Below, one piece after another: positions 1 to 8,959 of a DNA stretch of 64,000 bases. The notes beneath the pieces were generated by a model, which saw only the letters and a program-made list of their open reading frames with translations, had not been told where the DNA came from and searched no databases. Source of the stretch: Candidatus Manganitrophus sp. GTDB taxonomy: Bacteria > Nitrospirota > Nitrospiria > SBBL01 > Manganitrophaceae. Every line of letters begins with the position of its first letter. Positions within the stretch are counted from its first letter, which is position 1. The DNA is taken from the NCBI GenBank assembly GCA_028865235.1, contig CP114561.1, positions 1,818,001 through 1,882,000 of the forward strand, in the 5' to 3' direction. The translations under genes and the position numbers were made by a program.

Positions 1-214
1 TTTGGGTTTTTGTTTCTTTTCGAAGGTCTTTTAATTCTGTGATTTGGCCTAACATTAAGAAGTATTGTACGAAAAACCCGGCAAGAACTAATATGAGGAC
101 CGATGAAAATCCGATTAAATATTTGCAGGTTTTTTTACTCAGCGAAAATCGGTATGGTTCTGATGTGGGACTTGGGAGAATTACAACCGTATAGGAGTCG
201 TCCGTCTTCCCCAT
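1..214 (-). CDS. N-terminal part of an M23-type cell wall peptidase (partial)
   Basis: The reading frame opens at an ATG at 214 behind a clear AGGAGAG ribosome site and runs off the left edge, so only about 71 residues are visible. They read as a short cytoplasmic stretch (TVVILPSPTSEPYRFSLSKK), one membrane span of about 20 hydrophobic residues, then a charged, coiled-coil-like start (ITELKDLRKETK). This start is typical of membrane-anchored, coiled-coil M23 (LytM) peptidoglycan endopeptidases, or their inactive partners, which remodel the wall in the periplasm. The catalytic domain lies outside the window, so the family call is inference. A good promoter sits just upstream. Confidence 0.55.
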   Translation of the reverse strand, partial: MGKTDDSYTVVILPSPTSEPYRFSLSKKTCKYLIGFSSVLILVLAGFFVQYFLMLGQITELKDLRKETKTQ

Positions 215-240
215 CACTCTCTCCTAAAAATTTGGCCGGG

Positions 241-270
241 ATGGTATCACAGCCATTTCCGCTTTGTCAA
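241..270 (-). promoter_or_regulatory. Sigma-70 promoter for the left-edge gene
   Basis: On the minus strand TTGACA (265-270) is followed after 18 bases by TACCAT (241-246), with a TG-like extension before the -10. It lies about 27 bases upstream of the start codon at 214. Confidence 0.5.
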
Positions 271-299
271 GCTGGATATCCCCCGAAATCATAAATCCC

Positions 300-617
300 G
301 GGCCGTGACACGTTTTATCGCCTCTCTACAGCACTTAAATCTAGCAGCTTTTAACCTCTTGTCAAGACAAAACTAAGTCATTATACCTAGCCATTTGTGA
401 CATAATTTTTATTTCATTTTTTGGGATATTTTTTATTAAAAATCACAACAATAACAATGCGATATTCATTTAATGTTTTATCTCGACTCGACGTGAAGAG
501 CGGTGTCGGGAAGTGACCCGTTTTTATCTTGCTAAAGTGACGCCGGAAGAAGATACCTTTTTGATTGATTTTCGCGAGTTTTAGACTCCTTTTCCAAAGT
601 TCAAGGCAGGAGAAATG
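300..617. other. Gene-free, partly AT-rich spacer
   Basis: No reading frame here looks coding. The stretch from about 370 to 480 is clearly AT-rich. A second weak promoter-like pair (TTGACA with TAGATT, minus strand, about 335-365) may also serve the left-edge gene. The spacer separates the end of the pil/cutA operon from the next minus-strand unit. Confidence 0.4.
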
Positions 618-935
618 TCACGGCCAGGTATTCTCACGAATCCAATTGAGATAGTCCGAAGAACCTTCCACCAGGGGGAGGGCGATAATCTCCGGCACGG
701 AATAAGAATGGCGTCTTTTCACTTCTTCCGCCAGCCGGGCGAAGCACTCTCTTCTCGATTTCAGGATCACCAGCGTTTCCTGCTCCTGACATATTTTCCC
801 CTCCCACGAGAAAATCGATGAAATCGGAGAGAAGATATTCGCGCAGGCGGCTAGCTTCATTTCAACAAGCGCCCGCCCGATCTTCTCCCCTTCTTCTTTG
901 GAAGGGGTGGTCATCAGAACGACGATTTCATCCAT
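618..935 (-). CDS. cutA: CutA divalent-cation tolerance protein
   Basis: This 105-residue protein matches the CutA1 family across its whole length: an N-terminal VVLMTTPSKEEGEKIGRALVE strand-helix, the LAACANIFSPISSIFSWEGKI core, and the C-terminal SVPEIIALPLVEGSSDYLNWI. CutA forms very stable ferredoxin-fold trimers and is linked to copper and other divalent metal tolerance, although its molecular role is unsettled. It follows pilQ on the same strand with a gap of about 60 bases and may be the last gene of the pil operon. No anomaly is seen. Confidence 0.9.
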   Translation of the reverse strand: MDEIVVLMTTPSKEEGEKIGRALVEMKLAACANIFSPISSIFSWEGKICQEQETLVILKSRRECFARLAEEVKRRHSYSVPEIIALPLVEGSSDYLNWIRENTWP

Positions 936-994
936 AGGACAATTCGATTCGGCGGGACAATAAACGGCGAGGCGGTTTTGTCGGCCCGGGTATC

Positions 995-2332
995 TTACTG
1001 CCGGGCGACCTCGTTCCCTCCTTTATAGACGGTCGGCGTAATGAAAATCAAGAGTTCATTTTGGATGTCCGTTTTTGTTTCTTTTTTAAATAACCAGCCT
1101 AAGATAGGAATCTTGGAGAGCCAGGGAATACCCCTTTCTCCTTGTGCCTCGTTTCGGGTATAGATTCCGCCGATCACAACGGTCTCATTGTCTCCAACTA
1201 ATAAATCGGTCTCGGCCGTACGAGTACTCAAAGGAGGGATATTCTGAACCTGACGGTTAAAATCAGGGTCTTTCTTTTCGGTCTTTACGTGGAGCAATAT
1301 TTGATTGTCCGGCGTGATGTGGGGGGTCACCGTTAGTTCTAACTTTGCATCGATGGTCGTCACACCTGTTGTAGCGGTTGAGCCTGCTGTCGTCGAAGAT
1401 GACGAGGTCGCTGTAGAGAGGATCGACGTTGTCGGAATGAGGATTTCGGTTCCGCTGGAAATTTTTGCTTCTTTATTATTTAAGGTTAGGACGCGCGGGT
1501 TGGACAGGATCTTCCCTCGACCGGTGTCCTCCATGGCGGAGAGTTGAAGATCAAGCTGGAGGCTCGAACCCGCATTGGCGAAGGTAAAACCAAGTCCCCC
1601 TCCCGCTCCGACACCAACTGCTGCAGGGAGATTCACGGCCAAATTATTTCCTGAAAGACCCACGCCCCCGGCGAGAACATCGAAGCCGGGCGTTGTGGTG
1701 GTTGCATTCGTCCCCCTCCTCGCGCCTGTTACCTGCGTCAGGCCCGGACCGGTGCCTTCATACGCCCCTCCCCACTGGACGCCCAACTCTCGGGTAAAAT
1801 TGGCATTCACCTCGACGATCCGCGCTTCAATCATAACTTGAGGGGTCTTGCTGTCGAGCTCTTTGACCACATCATTAATTTTCGCCATGTTCCATGCATA
1901 ATCACGGACAACCAAAGCATTGGTTCGGACATCGATCGTAAGGCTTCCTTTTTTGGTCAGCAGCCCTTTTACGCTCTCCTGCATCTCTTTGGCGCTCCCG
2001 AAATGGATCGGGATGATCTTCGTCGCAAGATCAGCCTCTCCTTCACCAAAAGGAGATTTCATTACGCGGATAATGTCCCCCTCGCGGAAAGAGGTCAGGT
2101 TGTTGATTTTCAGAATCGATTCGAGCGCCTCCTCGAACGTGACCTCCCGGAAGCTGAGGGTTAACTTCCCATCAACATCGTCACTGATGATGATATTGAG
2201 ATGATTCTCTTGTCCGAGGGCGCGAAGGACATCCTTCAATTCGGCATTTCGGAATTCCATCGAAAAGAGGGAATCATCCTTTTTAAGCGAGATGGACGCG
2301 CGCTCGGCCGCTTCCTGTGCATCCGCCCGCAT
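995..2332 (-). CDS. pilQ: Type IV pilus secretin PilQ
   Basis: PilQ forms the outer-membrane channel through which the pilus leaves the cell. The protein has an STN/N0-like domain (about 20-90, FRNAELKDVLRALGQENHLNI), an N1 domain (about 100-165), and the secretin domain ending in VVIGGIYTRNEAQGERGIPWLSKIPILGWLF. At about 445 residues it is short for PilQ and lacks AMIN domains. The open frame starts at ATG 2332 without a signal peptide. A one-base shift in a T4 run near 2365 joins it to ATG 2378 and gives a good signal peptide (MWRYI, then LFLIFVPAAMRADA), so the true start is probably 2378. It ends the pilM-N-O-P-Q series. Confidence 0.9.
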   Translation of the reverse strand: MRADAQEAAERASISLKKDDSLFSMEFRNAELKDVLRALGQENHLNIIISDDVDGKLTLSFREVTFEEALESILKINNLTSFREGDIIRVMKSPFGEGEADLATKIIPIHFGSAKEMQESVKGLLTKKGSLTIDVRTNALVVRDYAWNMAKINDVVKELDSKTPQVMIEARIVEVNANFTRELGVQWGGAYEGTGPGLTQVTGARRGTNATTTTPGFDVLAGGVGLSGNNLAVNLPAAVGVGAGGGLGFTFANAGSSLQLDLQLSAMEDTGRGKILSNPRVLTLNNKEAKISSGTEILIPTTSILSTATSSSSTTAGSTATTGVTTIDAKLELTVTPHITPDNQILLHVKTEKKDPDFNRQVQNIPPLSTRTAETDLLVGDNETVVIGGIYTRNEAQGERGIPWLSKIPILGWLFKKETKTDIQNELLIFITPTVYKGGNEVARQ

Positions 2333-2448
2333 CGCTGCGGGGACAAAAATCAGGAAGAGGGAAAATATATCGCCACATTGATGAGAGCCCCCCTAGGCCG
2401 GGCCGTGAAAAATGCGTTCATCGAAGATCCTCCGCATGTAAGCGTTCA

Positions 2449-2850
2449 TTACTTCACTAAAAACGAATCGACTTTCAATTCCATTATCTTAGAACCTTCT
2501 CTGAGAATCACCCGATCGGAGAGGATTTCTTGCACCATCATCCCTTCAATCCGATCCCCCAGACGAAGAATACGGTGATTGATGATCGCCGCCCCTTCCC
2601 CGTCCCGATAGATGATCGCGCTCAAAGAAAATGCTTTTCCGGCATCGTTCTCGACACTGTTCAACAGCGCCTGCTCGGGCAGTGGGGCCGGAAGAATAAA
2701 CGGATCCCTTCCCCAATCGATCGCACTCTGCTTCTCCTCAAGGAAAGCGCGATTCATGTCGATTAATGAAGGAGCATTCTGGGCCGAGAAAACAGGCAGC
2801 GTGAGAAGGAGCAAACAAATGGACAGGATGACAACGGCCATTTTCTTCAT
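2449..2850 (-). CDS. pilP: Pilus assembly protein PilP
   Basis: A 133-residue periplasmic protein with an N-terminal signal segment (VVILSICLLLLTLPVFS) and the characteristic WGRDPF motif at about residues 46-51, followed by the small beta domain (IINHRILRLGDRIEGMMV) of PilP. PilP links the inner-membrane PilN-PilO complex to the PilQ secretin. Its start overlaps the end of pilO by 4 bases (ATGA), as expected for coupled translation. It is shorter than the usual 170-180 residues, but the core is intact. Confidence 0.85.
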   Translation of the reverse strand: MKKMAVVILSICLLLLTLPVFSAQNAPSLIDMNRAFLEEKQSAIDWGRDPFILPAPLPEQALLNSVENDAGKAFSLSAIIYRDGEGAAIINHRILRLGDRIEGMMVQEILSDRVILREGSKIMELKVDSFLVK

Positions 2851-3398
2851 ACGCCTCCTCCCTTATAAACCTGGAGGACCATCTCGGCGATGACGTCGGG
2901 ACTCGTCTCGGCGGTTGATTCAATTTTGAGACGTTCGATCACGATGGGGCGCGGGAGACGCTCCAGAGCCGAAATATAATCTCCCAGATTGAAAAATCGG
3001 GAGCGGCTCTTGACCTGAATCTGCAAGATTTCATAGCCTTCTTTCTTTTCAGCCGGACTCGGTTTAAGCTCCATCAGTTGGACCTCCTTGATCCGCGCCT
3101 GCCGGCTGAGTTCTTCCAAAATCGTCGAAAGCGACGCATTCGAAAGGAGTAGCGCCGACTCGGGTTCAGAGGGGTTGGCGGCTTCGGCTCTTCGCATCAA
3201 AACGGGGATCGTGGAGGAAAGCATCGAAATTTCTTGTTGAAGGGTTTTCTTTTGCTGATCGAGTCTCTGCCGCTCCGCCATCCTCGGCTGCAAGAAAAAG
3301 AAGACAAACGAATAGAGGAGCGCAAATAAGGTGGAGACGAAGAGAATTCGCTCTCTTTTTGATAATTTTGACCATTGTAGTTGGGTCAGTGCGCTCAT
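2847..3398 (-). CDS. pilO: Pilus alignment protein PilO
   Basis: A 183-residue bitopic inner-membrane protein: a short cytoplasmic start, a membrane helix (ILFVSTLFALLYSFVFFFL, about 18-36), a coiled coil (about 38-65), then a ferredoxin-like periplasmic domain (FFNLGDYISALERLPRPIVIERLKI). This is the PilO/GspM-like layout. PilO pairs with PilN to form the alignment complex of the type IV pilus. It overlaps pilN and pilP by 4 bases on each side. Confidence 0.88.
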   Translation of the reverse strand: MSALTQLQWSKLSKRERILFVSTLFALLYSFVFFFLQPRMAERQRLDQQKKTLQQEISMLSSTIPVLMRRAEAANPSEPESALLLSNASLSTILEELSRQARIKEVQLMELKPSPAEKKEGYEILQIQVKSRSRFFNLGDYISALERLPRPIVIERLKIESTAETSPDVIAEMVLQVYKGGGV

Positions 3399-3967
3399 CT
3401 CTTTCCCAATTGAACTTCCGGATCGATCTTCTTCAATCGGGTGTTGATTGAGAAGTCGACCTTCCGCTCGGTATTTTGCCGTGAAAAATCAAGCAACACA
3501 TCTTGGAACATCCGGGAGGCTTCCAATGAGGACAGAAGATCGGTCACTTTCTGATAGGAGACCGCGAACCCATCAAAGCGAACCCCCTCCCCTGAATTAT
3601 TCTCGAATCCGGTGATCCATACCCCTTCCGGAACCACCCGGCTGACCTCGACCAACACCCTCGACCAGGCGATTCGCTCTTTTAAAATCATCTCTTCCGT
3701 CAAGGAGCCCTCCCCGCGGGTGAGGGTTCCCGGGGCCAGCGCCGCCATCTGCTGTTCAAGTTGTTGGCGCTGTTGTAAAATTGCATCGACCTCTCTTTTA
3801 AGCAGGATCTGCTTCTTCTCCTCTTGAATATAAAATAGAATAAAAAGAATAAGGAATATCCCGGCCGAGGCGACCGCCCACTGCTTTTTGCGGGGGCTCC
3901 TTGCCTTGGCGGATCCTTCAAGGAGATCCGGTTGAAAGAGGTTAATATGTTCTTTCATCATCCTCAT
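3395..3967 (-). CDS. pilN: Pilus alignment protein PilN
   Basis: A 190-residue protein with the PilN signature INLFQPDLL at about residues 8-16, which in the family docks into cytoplasmic PilM. A membrane helix (WAVASAGIFLILFILFYI), a coiled coil and a periplasmic ferredoxin-like fold (VPEGVWITGFENNSGEGVRFDGFA) follow. Three in-frame ATGs lie at the start (3967, 3961, 3958), so the exact start is uncertain. It is followed directly by pilO. Confidence 0.88.
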   Translation of the reverse strand: MRMMKEHINLFQPDLLEGSAKARSPRKKQWAVASAGIFLILFILFYIQEEKKQILLKREVDAILQQRQQLEQQMAALAPGTLTRGEGSLTEEMILKERIAWSRVLVEVSRVVPEGVWITGFENNSGEGVRFDGFAVSYQKVTDLLSSLEASRMFQDVLLDFSRQNTERKVDFSINTRLKKIDPEVQLGKR

Positions 3968-3999
3968 CCGCTCGTTCCAAATAAACGGAAAGAGCGGCC

Positions 4000-5021
4000 T
4001 TAATTGTGAGAACGGAGGGCCAGCCCGATCCCGCTCGAGAAGCGAGGGGCGATCGCCCGGATCGCGCCGACCGATTCCGTTCCGATGATCTCCGCAAGGG
4101 GATCATCAATTTCCATCTCGGCATCAAAATAACTTCCAAAATAATCGGAGAAACCTGGAAGAAGCGCCCCTCCCCCCATCAAGATCACCTTCTTGAAAAC
4201 CCCTTCCCGGAACTGAGCCCGGTAATAATCGATCGACCGCTGGATTTCAACGATAAACCGGTCGATTTCATTTTTGATGATCGCCTGCGGCCCCTCTTCC
4301 GCGCCGACCCCTTTTTCGCGTTTCAGCTTTTCCGCCTCTTCATATGGTAGGCCCATTTCCCGTTCGAGTCGGCGGGTAATCTGCTCCCCCCCATTTCCAA
4401 TCGCCGGGTGAATCGCAGGACACCATCTTTCAAAATCGTCATATCGGTTTTCGCGGCGCCGATGTCGATGTAGATGAAATTCCCCGTCAGCTCTTTCCCA
4501 TAGCTCATCCGAATCGTATTCAGCAGAGAGAGGGGGTTCACATCGATGGCGACAATGTCGAGTCCCGCCCGTTGCATCATCGCCCACTGCTCGCAAAGGG
4601 AGCTCCTCTCAGCCACGACCAGAATCAAATCATATCGCTTCGTCTCCCGCTCCTGCCGCCCCCCCGCAATGATGAAATCGAGGATCATCTCCTCCATCGG
4701 AATGGAGACCAGCTTTTTCGCCTCCCACTTCACCGCCTCCGCAAGCTCCTCTTTCGGCATGGCGGGGAGGGTTAAATATCGAATAAGAGGCGCCTGGCCG
4801 GAAAAATTAATGACCGCCTTCGGCCGCTTTTTCTCTTTGATCAACTCGTCCAGCGCCGCGGTGATATTCTCCTGTCTAAGATCCTGATCCATCGGGAGCT
4901 CCTTGAGTCCGATATCGAGCAGCTTCACCCCTTGCCGCGTCCGGCCGAGACGGACGACTTTCACCGAGCTCGCCCCGATATCAATCGCCCAAAACGGCTT
5001 TCTAAAAGGCAGCCATCCCAT
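4000..5021 (-). CDS. pilM: Pilus assembly ATPase-fold protein PilM (frameshifted)
   Basis: PilM is an actin-like cytoplasmic protein that binds PilN and anchors the pilus machine. The N-terminal part (FWAIDIGASSVKVVRLG) and C-terminal part (VILMGGGALLPGFSDYF) are both typical, but they lie in different frames that meet in a run of seven G (plus-strand C run near 4386-4392). Adding one G restores LEMGGEQITRRLEREMGL and gives a 340-residue protein of normal length. I place the start at ATG 5021, behind GGGAGAAATTA and overlapping the stop of the MerR-like gene (TAATG). The break is most likely a sequencing error. Confidence 0.85.
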
Positions 5022-5289
5022 TAATTTCTCCCTTCCTCGATGCCCGGCAGCCGACACCCCACACCCACATTCAATTCCTCCAAGGCCATCTCATACGCGA
5101 CCTTATGCTTAAATCCCTTCGCCAAATATTTCCATATAAGCTTTATTTTAAGCAAATCTTCCCGGCTGTACTCGCGCGCCTCCAAATCGCCCATTGGAAT
5201 CCGCTTCGGGATGACATATCCCTTTGCTCCAAATAGTAAAGCTTGTGTCTCGGGATATCGACCTCATGTAAGATTTCTGATGTCTTCAT
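5021..5289 (-). CDS. Small MerR-like DNA-binding regulator (frameshifted)
   Basis: Reading the minus strand from ATG 5289 gives MKTSEILHEVDIPRHKLYYLEQR. After restoring one G in a GGG run near 5220 it continues GYVIPKRIPMGDLEAREYSREDLLKI and on through IWKYLAKGFKHKVAYEMALEEL. The total is about 89 residues ending at a TAA that overlaps the pilM start (TAATG). This is the winged-helix DNA-binding domain of the MerR/BldC family without an effector domain: helix-turn-helix, the YYLEQRG wing entry, and the YSREDLLKI helix. Its place at the head of pilMNOPQ with coupled translation suggests it regulates pilus genes, which is inference. Confidence 0.7.
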
Positions 5290-5425
5290 CTATGCCAATC
5301 AACCCAAAGTGAGAAATAAATCTATTTTCGTAAGGTTCAAAAAAACAACTATGGATTGCCTTTAAAAATCAAACAACAAGCCTGCCAAGAACACCACAAG
5401 ATCAACCCCATTTGCCAAATACAAA

Positions 5426-7156
5426 CTACTGAAATAGTTCGACCCAATCGATCGGCGGCCTATTTCCGGATGCAAACTGGACGACGAACCACCCAATATC
5501 TGTTGAAGATACCGTATTGTTTCGGTCCATTGTAATCTGATTGGCCATTGGCGTTCCTGTCAACGTCATGGTTACCGACCCGACACCGATAATATCTGTA
5601 TCGCCGGCGGCAGAGTAGGGACTACTTCCCATGCTCTGGCCGCTCACGGGCTGAACCGAGGCAAACACGATAGAGCGGTCCGGGTCAACCGGCGTCCCAA
5701 GCGCCACGACCTCCTGCGCATCACCGTTCGGAAAGTTCTCGCTTCCTCCTTGAACCATGGAACCGTCCAAGAGAGACACCGCCTGCCAATGCGCCTCGGT
5801 GATGGACTGGCGCGGACCTGGCGTCCCTACAGTGCCGCGATCAATAACGATATTTCCGCCGGCGTTTATCTGCGCCCTGAGCATTCTTGCACCCACATAC
5901 GATGGACCATCCGTGGCGCGGAACCCGACGAGAACAAAGCTGTTCGCAGGATTCAAAGCGGTGGCCGGCGTGATCGTACGGGTAAGAACCCCGGGCGCGG
6001 GGTTGGCGGGAAAAGTTGTCGTCCCGTCTTGAACATTGACAACTCCAGGGGTCGTGTACTCAATCACCTGCCACCAAATGGTGTGGGTGTCCGCCTCGGT
6101 GTCAACCCGGAACTGGAGATTGTTGACCGCCGTGATCTCACCCAAAACCGGATCGTTGAAAGAATAGTCCACGTCCGTGTCCGTCGGCGTTTTCGACCAA
6201 GTCACGAAGGCGCGGTTCACTGCCCCAAGGGGTGTAAGGGGCACATTGATCTGGACACCGGCAGCCCCACTGTTGTCTTCCTGGTCGACCGAGCCGCGCT
6301 GCACGGAGACCCCGCTGTCATACTCGACGACATACCATTGAACATTGATCGGAGGCCTTCCGGCCCCTTCATTTGTAACCCTTACAAATTCGAGTGTTGT
6401 TGCGCTCGCAATCCGCCCGCGCACATATGAGCCGACCGGACGGTTGCTGTTGTGCCGGGCATTGAAGATGAGAAACGACCGGACCGGATTGACGGCGCTG
6501 GGGATGTTGACCGTCACCGTCCCATCAATGGTAACGGTCGCCGTACCGGTCTGAACCGAGACACCCATCGGAATGGCGCGTTCGACCACTCTTTGCGTAT
6601 TGCCGGCGAGGTTGTTTACCTGGCCGGTCGCCCGGATCAGACATTGACTTTGAGCCACCGGGGCGTTGTCCGCATGGGCCGCGGCAGTCGATCCGGCCGC
6701 GCCCCGACGGGCCCCGGTGAAACTCGTCGCCGTTGTTCCCCTGTAATCGATCCACTCATTATCGATACGGATCCGTCCATGCGAGGCGTAGCCCGCGGTC
6801 GAGTCGACCGGAATGGTCGTGACGTTATTATTGATTCCCCCGCCCTGATTGATCAGCGTGGAAACCGGCCGAAAGAGTGTCCCCAAAATGGTAAAGCTTC
6901 CCGCCCCCAGTCCTGTCGGCCCCACATTGGTCAGTGCAGCGCACGCCACCCCCGCTCTGAACTGTAAGATGGCCCTCTCCATTCCCCCCTCGGCGATAAA
7001 AAGGGCCTGACTCGACTTCACTTCGTTCATAGAAGAAAATCCCTGGGTACCGACCAGGGAAACAACAACCAAGCCGAGGAAGCCGAACACAACAATTAAA
7101 AAGACCGCCGCGATTAGCGCGATTCCCTGCTCCGTTTTGAAAATCGAATCATACAT
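5426..7156 (-). CDS. Very large PilX-like minor pilin (copy 1)
   Basis: A 576-residue protein starting with a PilX-type class III pilin stem: EQGIALIAAVFLIVVFGFLG at about residues 9-28, with G as the likely cleavage-site residue, and then SSQALFIAEGGMERAI. PilX proteins are usually under 200 residues. The remaining 500 or so residues are Gly/Thr/Val-rich beta modules with repeated features (ARRGAAGSTAAAHADNA; FVTWSKTP; HTIWWQVIEY; SIVFASVQPVSGQSMGSSPY). A tip-located minor pilin or adhesin is likely. It is a clear paralogue of the next upstream gene. The ligand cannot be told from the sequence. Confidence 0.75.
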   Translation of the reverse strand: MYDSIFKTEQGIALIAAVFLIVVFGFLGLVVVSLVGTQGFSSMNEVKSSQALFIAEGGMERAILQFRAGVACAALTNVGPTGLGAGSFTILGTLFRPVSTLINQGGGINNNVTTIPVDSTAGYASHGRIRIDNEWIDYRGTTATSFTGARRGAAGSTAAAHADNAPVAQSQCLIRATGQVNNLAGNTQRVVERAIPMGVSVQTGTATVTIDGTVTVNIPSAVNPVRSFLIFNARHNSNRPVGSYVRGRIASATTLEFVRVTNEGAGRPPINVQWYVVEYDSGVSVQRGSVDQEDNSGAAGVQINVPLTPLGAVNRAFVTWSKTPTDTDVDYSFNDPVLGEITAVNNLQFRVDTEADTHTIWWQVIEYTTPGVVNVQDGTTTFPANPAPGVLTRTITPATALNPANSFVLVGFRATDGPSYVGARMLRAQINAGGNIVIDRGTVGTPGPRQSITEAHWQAVSLLDGSMVQGGSENFPNGDAQEVVALGTPVDPDRSIVFASVQPVSGQSMGSSPYSAAGDTDIIGVGSVTMTLTGTPMANQITMDRNNTVSSTDIGWFVVQFASGNRPPIDWVELFQ

Positions 7157-7192
7157 TCAGAATCCCATAAAACGAATCACTCTAACTCACTC

Positions 7193-8959
7193 TTATTGAA
7201 ACACTTCCATCCAATCGATCCGAGGCTGGCCTCCGCCGCCGGACCCGAACTCGACGACAAACCAGCCGATGTCGGCCGACGAATTGGTATTGCTTCGCTG
7301 CATCGTGATCTGATCCCCCGCCGGGGATAACGCCATCGTGACCGAGCCGACGCCGACATAGTCGGAATCGGAACCGTTGTTCGGAGCATACGGAGAGCGG
7401 CCCATGCTCTGTCCCGCCGCCGGTTGAACCGACGCGAAGGCGACGGAGCGGGTCACGTCGACCGGGGTCGCCAAGTTGACGGTCTCCAGTGGATCGCTGT
7501 TGGGAAAGGTCTCGCTTCCGTGTTGAACGTTGGAGCCGTCCCTCAGCTCGATCGCCTGCCAGGTGATTTCTTCGATTCTGGCGGTCCGCCTTGTGGCGCG
7601 ATCGATGGTGATGGTGGTCGGGCCGGTCAATTGCGCCCGCAGCATCCGGGCTCCGACGATGTCGCCTTCGTCTTGGCCCCTCGACGTCCTATATCCCACC
7701 AGCACGAATGTCTTGCTGACATCGACTGCGATCGGAAGTGTCGCCGTGACGGTTTGAGCAGTAGGCCCCCCTTGATTCATCGCCGTTGGACCGATGGTCC
7801 CCTTCTGGACGAAAATGTCGGCCGGGTTGGTAAACTCAATCACTTGCCACCAGATGGTATGGGTATTATCGGCATCCGTCGCCCGAAATTGGAGATTGGT
7901 CGGGCTGGTCAGCTCCCCAAGAATCGGGTCATTGTTATCCCAAGTGACATGGTCCGGGTCGGGCGTTTTCGACCAGGTCACGAAGGCTTGATTTAAAGAA
8001 GACACCCCTGCAAAACCTTGTGCAGCGCCGACATTCACCACCGCGTTGCTTTGGGTAATGGAGCCGCGCTGCACGTTGACGCCGGAGGGGTACGCCACCA
8101 CATACCACCGGATTGTGATCGGCCGAGACGCGTTCGTCCTCTGTTGAAACCGGATCGTATTCGCATCGAGGATCTGGCCGCGGAGCATTGCGCCGGTCGG
8201 CTCGTTGTGATTGTGACGGGTATTGAAAAGAAGAAAGGCGCGCGTCGGATCGACGGGAGTCGGTAACGGGATGTCCAGCGTTACGGTGTCCGAGGGATGA
8301 CCCGAAATCGTGTTCTCGCCGGTTTGAACCGAGGGACCGCTGTTAGGCAGACCCACCTCGATGACCCGTTGGCTGTTGCCGAACGGTCCGCCGACCGTTC
8401 CGATCGACCGGACCAGGCATTGGTTCTGAGTCACCTGGGCGTTGTTCGCATGGGCGGCGGCCGTCGTTCCGTCCACGCCCCGCTCGGCGCCGGTGAAGCA
8501 GGCCGGGGCGCCGCAGACCAGCGCGTCGGTGGACGTTCCGGTATAGTCGATCGACTCCGCATCGATGCGGATGCGTCCGTGCGGCGCATAACCCGCGATG
8601 GAGTCGACCGGAATCGTCGCGGCGGAACTATTGATCCCGCCGGCCTGATCGACAAGGGTAATTACCGGATTGTAGGCCGTCCCGACAGTGGTAAAGCTTC
8701 CCGCTCCCAGCGCCGTCGGAACGGCATTGGTCAGGCCGGCGCAGGGGGTTCCCGTTTCGAACTGATACCGGGCCATCTGCATCCCCCCCGCGGCGATGAA
8801 AAAGGCCTGATCCGATCTCACATCGTTCATCGCGGAGAATCCCTGCGTGCCGACCAGCGAGACGACAGTAACACCGAGAAAGCCGAAGACGACAATCAAG
8901 AAGACCGCCGCAATCAGCGCGATTCCACGCTCCGTCTCCAGAATCAAGAAGTGGCTCAT
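7193..8959 (-). CDS. Very large PilX-like minor pilin (copy 2)
   Basis: A 588-residue paralogue of the adjacent 576-residue protein, with the same stem (ERGIALIAAVFLIVVFGFLG), SDQAFFIAAGG segment, ERGVDGTTAAAHANNA, FVTWSKTP, HTIWWQVIEF and VAFASVQPAAGQSMGRSPY blocks in the same order. The two genes are 36 bases apart, so this is a tandem duplication that has diverged. An extra Cys pair (VCGAPACFTGAERG) appears only in this copy. The role is presumably in a pilus tip or initiation complex. It overlaps the next upstream prepilin gene by 4 bases. Confidence 0.75.
   Translation of the reverse strand: MSHFLILETERGIALIAAVFLIVVFGFLGVTVVSLVGTQGFSAMNDVRSDQAFFIAAGGMQMARYQFETGTPCAGLTNAVPTALGAGSFTTVGTAYNPVITLVDQAGGINSSAATIPVDSIAGYAPHGRIRIDAESIDYTGTSTDALVCGAPACFTGAERGVDGTTAAAHANNAQVTQNQCLVRSIGTVGGPFGNSQRVIEVGLPNSGPSVQTGENTISGHPSDTVTLDIPLPTPVDPTRAFLLFNTRHNHNEPTGAMLRGQILDANTIRFQQRTNASRPITIRWYVVAYPSGVNVQRGSITQSNAVVNVGAAQGFAGVSSLNQAFVTWSKTPDPDHVTWDNNDPILGELTSPTNLQFRATDADNTHTIWWQVIEFTNPADIFVQKGTIGPTAMNQGGPTAQTVTATLPIAVDVSKTFVLVGYRTSRGQDEGDIVGARMLRAQLTGPTTITIDRATRRTARIEEITWQAIELRDGSNVQHGSETFPNSDPLETVNLATPVDVTRSVAFASVQPAAGQSMGRSPYAPNNGSDSDYVGVGSVTMALSPAGDQITMQRSNTNSSADIGWFVVEFGSGGGGQPRIDWMEVFQ

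Noticed and set aside
5750..6967. Long plus-strand open frames opposite the PilX-like genes
   Set aside because: They are antisense shadows of strong coding genes, without ribosome sites or family features.
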